NCBI GenBank assembly: GCA_002327765.1
Contig: DCUH01000130.1
Span: forward strand, 1 to 10,871
Length of the DNA stretch: 10,871 bases
From: a bacterium UBA2219
GTDB taxonomy: Bacteria; Desulfobacterota; Deferrimicrobia; Deferrimicrobiales; Deferrimicrobiaceae
Direction of reading: 5' to 3'
Shown piece by piece: positions 5,968-10,871 of the stretch (positions are counted from its first letter, which is position 1; each line of letters opens with the position of its first letter). A program made the translations under genes and the position numbers. The notes under the pieces are model-generated. The model had not been told where the DNA came from, ran no database searches, and was given only the letters and a program-made list of their open reading frames with translations.

Positions 5968-6600
5968 ATGGACACTTTGACCCCCTCCCAGAAACGGGTC
6001 CTGCTTTTCCTGCAGGAATTCGTGAACGAAAAGCGCTTCGCCCCCTCGGCGAAGGAGATCGCCCGCCGTTTCGGGATCGCGGAGAAGAACGCTTTCTATT
6101 ACCTCGACCTGCTGGAGCGGAAAGGGTTCCTCCGGAGGAAGCGCCATCACCCGCGGCGGATCGAGTTCACCGCGCTGGCCTCCCCGTACCGCCCGCCCCG
6201 GCGCGTACCCGTCCTGGGAGGCGTCCCCGCCGGGCCTCCCCGGGAGGCGATCGAGCATGCCGGCGAGGATCTGTTCCTCGATCCCGTGCTGACCGGCGAA
6301 GGCGAGGTCTACGCCCTGCGCATCTCGGGCGACAGCATGAAGGAGGCCGGGATCCGGGACGGCGACTACGTCCTGGTCCATCCCCAGGAGGCCGCCGGAG
6401 ACGGTGACATCGTGGTGGCGGTCGTCGACGGCGAAGCCACCGTGAAGCGGCTTCGCCGGACGGCGGGGGGCGTCCTCCTCGAGGCGGCGAACCCGGCCTT
6501 CCCCCCCCTGTTCCTCCCCGCGCCGCCCGACGGGGGCGCGGCCCCCTCCCCCGCGCTTCGCGTCGCGGGGAAGGTCGTCGGCCTGTTCCGGAAGATGTAG
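5968..6600 (+). CDS. lexA: LexA-type SOS repressor with autoproteolytic domain
   Basis: A 210-residue LexA homologue. Residues 1-68 form the winged helix DNA-binding domain (LTPSQKRVLLFLQEF, APSAKEIARRFGI, FYYLDLLERKGF). Residues about 78-210 are the S24 latent-protease domain. The cleavage site is Ala88-Gly89 in VLGGVPAGPP, the nucleophile Ser123 lies in ISGDSMKEAGIRDGDYV, and the general base Lys160 in DGEATVKRLRR. All residues needed for RecA-stimulated self-cleavage are therefore present. In-frame ATGs also occur at 5950 and 5962; 5968 matches the usual LexA N-terminus. It heads a four-gene operon with a B-family polymerase, and the RecA-like gene begins at the very next base. It could be the genome's only LexA or a second, dedicated one as in lexA2-imuA-imuB-dnaE2 operons. 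Confidence 0.92.
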   Translation: MDTLTPSQKRVLLFLQEFVNEKRFAPSAKEIARRFGIAEKNAFYYLDLLERKGFLRRKRHHPRRIEFTALASPYRPPRRVPVLGGVPAGPPREAIEHAGEDLFLDPVLTGEGEVYALRISGDSMKEAGIRDGDYVLVHPQEAAGDGDIVVAVVDGEATVKRLRRTAGGVLLEAANPAFPPLFLPAPPDGGAAPSPALRVAGKVVGLFRKM

Positions 6601-7200
6601 ATGGGCCCGGCGGCGGAATCCCCGCGGCGGGTCGGCCTCGCCGCGCTGTGCGCCTCGTGCCTCGCCCCCGCGCCGGGGAAGATGGCGGCGCTCTTCGGCC
6701 CCGGAGCCGTCCGCCTCGCGCTGTGGGCCGCGGCGCCGCTCCTGCTGGCGGGCGAGCCGGTCGTCGCGGTGGACGGCGGGAATCGGTTCGACCCCTACGA
6801 GGTCGGCCGGGCGGAGCGGGCGCTCGGAGGAAGCGGCAGGGTCGCCCTCTCCCGGCTCCTCGTCTCCCGCGCCTTCACGTGCCACCAGATGGAGGCGCTC
6901 CTCTGCCGCGACCTGCCGGCGGCGCTGGCCCGCTCCCGCGCGCGGATCGTCCTCGTCCTCGGCCTGCCCGAGCTGTTCGACGACGGGGACGTCCCGTACG
7001 CGGAGGCGTGCCGCGTCTTCCGGCGGTGCCTCTCCGCCCTGCGGCGGCTCTCGCGGGAAGGGACGCGGGTGGTGCTGGCGGGGGAGAAGGGCGGGGCGTT
7101 CCCGATTTCCGGAAGGCCGCCCGCCGCCCGGGAGGGATTCTACCGTTACCTGGAGCGGACGGCGGACCCGCTGCTGATGTTGACGGGAGGCGAACCATAA
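6601..7200 (+). CDS. RecA/ImuA-like protein with degenerate Walker A
   Basis: A 199-residue protein that looks like a reduced RecA-fold domain. The position where Walker A is expected reads LFGPGAVRLAL (31-41) and lacks the GKT/S, so ATP binding in the usual way is unlikely. Further blocks are VVAVDGGNRFDPYEVGRAER (54-73), RLLVSRAFTCHQMEALL (85-101) and the Walker B-like strand RIVLVLGLPELFDDG (115-129). The SRAFTCHQ and NRFDPY patterns are what I recall for RecA-like proteins encoded beside PolB2. By analogy with ImuA, which binds RecA and the mutagenic polymerase, it may recruit the polymerase to RecA filaments. ATG 6601 directly follows the lexA stop, with a weak GGAAG upstream; Met28 (6682) is a less likely start. 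The next gene overlaps by 1 nt. Confidence 0.75.
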   Translation: MGPAAESPRRVGLAALCASCLAPAPGKMAALFGPGAVRLALWAAAPLLLAGEPVVAVDGGNRFDPYEVGRAERALGGSGRVALSRLLVSRAFTCHQMEALLCRDLPAALARSRARIVLVLGLPELFDDGDVPYAEACRVFRRCLSALRRLSREGTRVVLAGEKGGAFPISGRPPAAREGFYRYLERTADPLLMLTGGEP

Positions 7201-7499
7201 TGGGCCGCACCGTCCTCCCCTTCACCCAGGAGCTCTACCGGGAGGAAGCGTCTTGGGCCCCGTTCCGGCGCGCCCTGCGGAAGGAGGACCGGGAGCTGCT
7301 CGACGACCTGTTCGCCGCGGCGCGCTACCACACCGCCGCCTGCGCCTTCGCCGGGCGGCCGGTCCCCTTCGAGGCGATCCTCATGAGCATGCTCGTCGAG
7401 GAGCGCCGGGCGCTGCGGGCGCTGGAGCGGAAGGTCGAGGAGCTTGCGCGCGAACCGGCGGGCGAACCCCCCGACGGCGGCGGGGAGAGCCCGGGATGA
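7200..7499 (+). CDS. 99-residue helical partner protein of PolB cassette
   Basis: A 99-residue predicted mostly helical protein without a recognised domain or membrane segment. Readable blocks are LPFTQELYREEASWAPFRRA (6-25), KEDRELLDDLF (28-38) and PFEAILMSMLVEERRALRAL (56-75). The last is a heptad-like amphipathic helix ending in a Pro/Gly-rich tail. Its ATG shares an A with the stop of the RecA-like gene (TAATG) and has GGGAGG 9 nt upstream; its stop overlaps the polymerase ATG (ATGA). That gives strong coupling with both neighbours. It may be an adaptor between the RecA-like protein and the polymerase, in the place ImuB holds in the DnaE2 cassette; this rests on position only. Confidence 0.75.
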   Translation: MGRTVLPFTQELYREEASWAPFRRALRKEDRELLDDLFAAARYHTAACAFAGRPVPFEAILMSMLVEERRALRALERKVEELAREPAGEPPDGGGESPG

Positions 7500-9742
7500 C
7501 GGCGGGGTGGGTGTTCGACATCGCCTCCGCGGAGGACGGCGTCACGGTCTGGTTCCGCGACGGGACAGGGCGCACGTCGCCGCTGCGGGCTCCTTTTTGC
7601 CCCGCCTTCGTCCTCGCGGGAGGAAAGGTCCGCCGGGAGGCGGTCGAGGCGGCGGCCCGCCGCTGGGGATGCGCCGTCTACCCGCGTGAGGGGACCGACC
7701 TCTTCTCCGGGAAGACGATGCCCGCGTGGGCGATCACGGTCCCCCGCGTCGCGGCGCTGCGGGAAACGGTGCGCAAGGCGCTGAAGGCGTTCGGGCCCGA
7801 GGCGCTGCACGACGCCGACATCCCCGTCGAGCAGCAGTTCGCGCACGCCTCGGGGCTGCACCCGCTGGCGCGCGCCGAGGTCGACCTCTCCCCGGACGGC
7901 ACCCTCCTCGCCGCCCGCGTTCTCGACTCCCCGTGGGACCCCGACGCGCCGCTCCCCGCCTTCTCGACGGCGCGGCTCGCGGCCGCCGGGACGGGGCACC
8001 CCGCCCACGGGCGGGAGCGCCCCCTGGAATTTTCCGCGGACGACCGGACCCACGTGCTCCCGTGGGAAGGCGGAGCCGACCTCCTCCGGGAGCTCCAGCG
8101 GCTGCTCGATGCCCACGACCCGGACCTGCTCGTCACCGAGTACGGCGACGACTTCATCCTTCCCCGCCTGCTCGCCCTCGCCGCGCGCCTGCGCTTCCCG
8201 CTGCGGCTCGGCCGGGAAAGGCTTCCCGCGGCGGAAAGCGGCGGGGACGCCGCCGTCCGCCGCACCCGGGAGCGCTCGTTCCTCTCCTACGGGCAGGTCG
8301 TCTTCCGCGCCGCGGGGCATTTCCTCGAGGGGCGCTGGCACGTGGACGCGCGCAACTCGTTCCTGTTCGCCGACACCGGGCTCCCGGGGCTGATCGAGCT
8401 GTCCCGCCTCTCGGGCATCCCGCTCCAGCGGATGGCGCGGTCGTCGCCGGGGACCGCCATCTCGGCGATGCAGGCGGCGCAGGCGATGCGCCGCGGCGTC
8501 CTCGTCCCGTTCCGGAAGCGGGAGCCGGAAGGGTTCAAGACAGCGCAGGAGCTGGTGGAGACCGACAAGGGGGGGCTCACCTACCTGCCGCGCCCCGGGC
8601 TGCACGAGAACGCGGCGGAGCTCGACTTCGCCTCGATGTACCCGTCGCTGATGGTCCGCTACAACATCTCGCCGGAGACGGTGAACTGCCGGTGCTGCCC
8701 CGAAGACGCCCTCCCCGTCCCCGGCATCCCCGTGCGCACCTGCCGGCGCCGCCGCGGGCTCGTGCCCGAGACGATCGCCCCCGTGCTCGCCAAGCGGGCG
8801 CTGCTCAAAAAACGGCAGAAGGCCGCCGCCGGCCCCGCGGAGCGGGAGACGCTGCGGCGAAGGCAGACCGCGCTCAAGTGGCTGCTGGTGGTGTGCTTCG
8901 GCTTCCTCGGCTACCGGAACGCCCGCTTCGGCCGCATCGAGGCGCACGAGGCGACCACCGCATGGGGCCGGGAGAAGCTCCTTTCGGCCAAGGAGACCGC
9001 GGAGGGCGCGGGGTTCTCCTTCCTCCACGGCCTCACCGACGCCGTCTGGGTGGAGAAGGAAGGGGCGACGGAAGACGACTACCGGCGGCTCGGCGAGGCG
9101 ATCACGGAGGCGACGGGGATGCCGATCGCCCTCGAGGGGGTCTACCGGTGGATCGCCTTCCTGCCGTCGAAGGGGAACCCGCGCGTCGGCGTCCCCAACC
9201 GGTACGCCGGCGCCTTCGCCGACGGGGAAGCGAAGGCCCGCGGGATCGCGTCGCGACGCTCCGACACCCCGCCCTTCATCGCGGGCTTCCAGCGGGAGCT
9301 GCTGCGGCGGATGGCGGAGGCGCGGGGAATCGGCGAGCTCCGCGCGATGCTGCCGGAACTGCGGGAGGCGGTCGAGGCGGCGGCCCGGGAGCTGCGCGAG
9401 GGGCGCGTCCCCCCGGAGGCGCTCTCGGTTTCGCGGCGGCTGTCGCGGGAGCCGGGGCGGTACGTCGCGCGAAGCGCGGCGTCGGAGGTGGCGCGGGAGC
9501 TGTCCGGGCGCGGCGTGGCGCTTCGACCCGGCTCCCGCATCCGGTACCTGCTCACCGACGAGGGGGGACACCCTCCCGGCCGCGGCAGCGCAGGGGTGAG
9601 ACGCGGCGCAGGCGGCACGGCGGGGCAGCACGGCCGGGCGGCCGGCTTCCTGGACGGCAGCGAGTCGCCGGACCTGCGCCGCTACGAGGCGATGCTGCGG
9701 GAGGCGGCGGAGGAGCTGCTGGGGCCGCTGCCCCTGGCCTGA
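7496..9742 (+). CDS. divergent B-family DNA polymerase (PolB2 type)
   Basis: A 748-residue B-family polymerase. Motif A is intact: ELDFASMYPSLM with Asp377, followed by RYNISPET. Motif B is changed: Lys461 and the FGFLGYRNARFG end remain, but the usual NS and Tyr are VV and Phe (KWLLVVCFG). Motif C is HGLTDAVWV: the first Asp is Leu513, the second Asp515 is kept. The N-terminal exonuclease region is recognisable in outline (DPDLLVTEYGDDFILPRLL, 208-226) but lacks DxE, the NxxFD of Exo II and YxxxD. Cys398, Cys400, Cys401 and Cys416 sit after motif A and may bind metal. These traits fit the PolB2 group, which includes the damage-induced Dpo2 of Sulfolobus. Proofreading is expected to be absent. 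ATG 7496 has GGGGAGAG upstream and overlaps the 99-residue gene by 4 nt. A longer open frame upstream to 7253 overlaps that gene and is rejected. Confidence 0.88.
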   Translation: MTAGWVFDIASAEDGVTVWFRDGTGRTSPLRAPFCPAFVLAGGKVRREAVEAAARRWGCAVYPREGTDLFSGKTMPAWAITVPRVAALRETVRKALKAFGPEALHDADIPVEQQFAHASGLHPLARAEVDLSPDGTLLAARVLDSPWDPDAPLPAFSTARLAAAGTGHPAHGRERPLEFSADDRTHVLPWEGGADLLRELQRLLDAHDPDLLVTEYGDDFILPRLLALAARLRFPLRLGRERLPAAESGGDAAVRRTRERSFLSYGQVVFRAAGHFLEGRWHVDARNSFLFADTGLPGLIELSRLSGIPLQRMARSSPGTAISAMQAAQAMRRGVLVPFRKREPEGFKTAQELVETDKGGLTYLPRPGLHENAAELDFASMYPSLMVRYNISPETVNCRCCPEDALPVPGIPVRTCRRRRGLVPETIAPVLAKRALLKKRQKAAAGPAERETLRRRQTALKWLLVVCFGFLGYRNARFGRIEAHEATTAWGREKLLSAKETAEGAGFSFLHGLTDAVWVEKEGATEDDYRRLGEAITEATGMPIALEGVYRWIAFLPSKGNPRVGVPNRYAGAFADGEAKARGIASRRSDTPPFIAGFQRELLRRMAEARGIGELRAMLPELREAVEAAARELREGRVPPEALSVSRRLSREPGRYVARSAASEVARELSGRGVALRPGSRIRYLLTDEGGHPPGRGSAGVRRGAGGTAGQHGRAAGFLDGSESPDLRRYEAMLREAAEELLGPLPLA

Positions 9743-9861
9743 AGGAGTTCCTCCACCACGGGATCCGGCTCCCGGTGCGGACGCGTGGGATGATCGTTAT
9801 GGCAGTGCAGGTGCTTTCCCCTTGAAGCGGACAACCCATTGAAACATAACATCTGGCGAGG

Positions 9862-10626
9862 TTAGCAATCCCGCAGCTTTTTCGCGAGAACGATCAATGT
9901 ATCTCCGTAGAAGAGCTCGTCCGACAAGGCGAGCTTGTACATCCACAGGAAATCACCACGGCCCCTTTTCTTGTCCCTGTAATTTTTATACAGGTACGAC
10001 AAGTGAAAGAGTGGATGCAGGGCGCGGGTAAGCGGGTTCCGGAATTTGTACCAATTCGCGTATAAATTCAAGATTTCGAATCCGAGAGTCCCAAGGATGA
10101 ACTGCATCTCGAAATATGAGATGGGAGCAATATGGTAGGTATCCATGTCCGAAGCTATGGATTTCCCGACGACGAGGGGGCGTTTGAAATGATCGTAGCA
10201 ACCTTCCGTGAAGTACCGGAACCGGGAGGTGAAATTCAGGATGTTGGGGGTCGTCAGGACAAGATGGCCACCGGGAGCCAGCGCCCGGTTCAGGTTCCTG
10301 ACGAGGTTCCACTGGTTCTCGAGATGCTCGATCCCTTCCACGCACACGGCGATATCATAGAACCCGTTCTTCAAGGGAATCTCCGAAGCGGTCAGGTCCA
10401 TTTTCACGAGTTCGAAGTTCGGAATACTTTCACCCCGGGCCAGCCGAAACACTTCGAGATCGATATCCCCGGCGGTGACGGTTTTTCCGGCTTCCAGGAA
10501 CCTCCGGGTCAGCGCCCCCGGCCCCACCGGTACGTCCAGCACCCGGTTTCCCGGAAGCCGGGTGACCACTTCGAACACTTTATCGTGGACTCCCTTGGAG
10601 GCCAGTTCCTCGAGATCCCGGGACAT
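9862..10626 (-). CDS. class I SAM-dependent methyltransferase
   Basis: A 254-residue methyltransferase of the Methyltransf_11/23 kind. Motif I is VLDVPVGPGALTRRF (29-43), with DVPVGPG in place of the usual D.GCG.G. The acidic end of strand 2 is AGDID (52-56), followed by VKMDL (74-78), VEGIEHLEN (96-104) and LAPGGHLVLTTPN (116-128). The C-terminal part (about 150-254) is rich in aromatic and basic residues, as in O- or sugar-methyltransferases of polysaccharide loci. ATG 10626 has AGGAGG 9 nt upstream. Its G+C is visibly lower than that of the genes to the left, suggesting a separate origin. It follows a glycosyltransferase in the same direction, so a surface-glycan substrate is plausible but not shown. 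Confidence 0.82.
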   Translation of the reverse strand: MSRDLEELASKGVHDKVFEVVTRLPGNRVLDVPVGPGALTRRFLEAGKTVTAGDIDLEVFRLARGESIPNFELVKMDLTASEIPLKNGFYDIAVCVEGIEHLENQWNLVRNLNRALAPGGHLVLTTPNILNFTSRFRYFTEGCYDHFKRPLVVGKSIASDMDTYHIAPISYFEMQFILGTLGFEILNLYANWYKFRNPLTRALHPLFHLSYLYKNYRDKKRGRGDFLWMYKLALSDELFYGDTLIVLAKKLRDC

Positions 10627-10691
10627 CTGTCATTCCTCCTCTGCCGGGCAGGCAGTTGATGAAGGGAACGGACGATAACGATACATCTTAA

Positions 10692-10720
10692 TGGATAAGA
10701 TTCCACCCTGAACTATTCAA
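10692..10720 (-). promoter_or_regulatory. weak promoter candidate for the methyltransferase
   Basis: On the minus strand TTGAAT (10720-10715) and TATCCA (10697-10692) are 17 nt apart, about 65 nt before the methyltransferase ATG. The -10 is poor. An inverted repeat ATCTTA-ATGGA-TAAGAT (10685-10701) overlaps the -10 candidate and could be an operator. The 126-nt gap to the glycosyltransferase stop leaves room for a separate promoter. Confidence 0.25.
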
Positions 10721-10752
10721 GGGTCTTCCGCGCGGGATCGGCGAGCTGGATG

Positions 10753-10871
10753 CTATGCGCCGCCTGCGATAAGCCTGCGGTAGAACCGGTAGTGCCCCGC
10801 TCCCATCGCGTCGATACTGAAGTGCCGCTCCGCCGCCTTCCTTCCGGCGTCCGCCAGCGAGACCCGCAGCG
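10753..10871 (-). CDS. glycosyltransferase, C-terminal fragment (cut by window edge)
   Basis: Only the last 39 codons are in the window, ending at TAG (10755-10753). The peptide runs LRVSLADAGRKAAERHFSI then DAMGAGHYRFYRRLIAGGA. The pattern of a late helix with A..A..HFS followed by ID.M...Y..FYRRL is typical of the C-terminus of GT-B fold family 4/1 glycosyltransferases. It precedes the methyltransferase in the same direction. The catalytic domain lies outside the window, so family and sugar cannot be stated. Confidence 0.6.
   Translation of the reverse strand, partial: LRVSLADAGRKAAERHFSIDAMGAGHYRFYRRLIAGGA

Noticed and set aside
7253..7495. N-terminal extension of the polymerase
   Set aside because: Overlaps the 99-residue gene in another frame and has a Gly/Arg/Ala-rich shadow composition; the ATG at 7496 has a good ribosome-binding site and an ATGA junction.
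7325..9631. 768-codon minus-strand open frame opposite the polymerase
   Set aside because: No motif, Arg/Gly/Pro-rich, fully explained as the antisense frame of a G+C-rich gene.
9757..9777. Hairpin CACGGGA / TCCCGGTG after the polymerase as a terminator
   Set aside because: The stem has a bulge and no T run follows on either strand.
1..10871. CRISPR array, tRNA or rRNA genes
   Set aside because: No regularly spaced direct repeats, and I recognise no tRNA or rRNA sequence; a tRNAscan or Rfam search would be needed to be certain.

Overview
The window is a GC-rich (by eye about two thirds G+C) bacterial chromosome segment. LexA-controlled repair genes, a PA2778/PA2779-type envelope gene pair, a TIGR01212-type radical SAM protein and dispersed palindromic repeats suggest a deltaproteobacterial-grade organism (Desulfuromonadota / Deferrimicrobia-like). 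No rRNA or marker gene is present, so this placement is a guess.

Left part, minus strand, reading from 5823 down to 364: a KimA-like APC permease with a soluble C-terminal domain; a PA2779-type small double-membrane-segment protein; a PA2778-type C39-like cysteine peptidase lipoprotein whose start overlaps the previous stop; a TPR lipoprotein; a TIGR01212/YhcC-like radical SAM protein; and a PaaI-type hotdog thioesterase. In relatives the peptidase and TPR parts are often one protein. Here they are separate, and a palindromic repeat element lies between them. A shorter copy of the same repeat lies beyond the thioesterase at 135-275. The TPR gene has no in-frame ATG, GTG or TTG between the repeat and its lipoprotein signal, so its start is either borrowed from the repeat or lost.

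Centre, plus strand, 5968-9742: a tight four-gene operon (gaps of 0, -1 and -4 nt). It encodes a LexA-type self-cleaving repressor, a RecA-fold protein without a working Walker A, a 99-residue helical protein and a B-family DNA polymerase of the divergent PolB2 type. The layout resembles the lexA2-imuA-imuB-dnaE2 mutagenic repair cassette, but with a B-family polymerase in the DnaE2 place. The polymerase has lost recognisable exonuclease motifs and the NS of motif B. Its motif C reads LTD instead of DTD, yet it keeps the motif A Asp and the second motif C Asp. A perfect 18-bp palindrome ends 4 nt before the lexA start and is the best operator candidate. The likely model is an SOS-induced damage-tolerance polymerase complex under a dedicated repressor. 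This is the main point of interest in the window.

Right part, minus strand: a class I SAM methyltransferase with clearly lower G+C, then the C-terminal end of a glycosyltransferase cut by the window edge. Together they suggest the border of a surface-polysaccharide locus.
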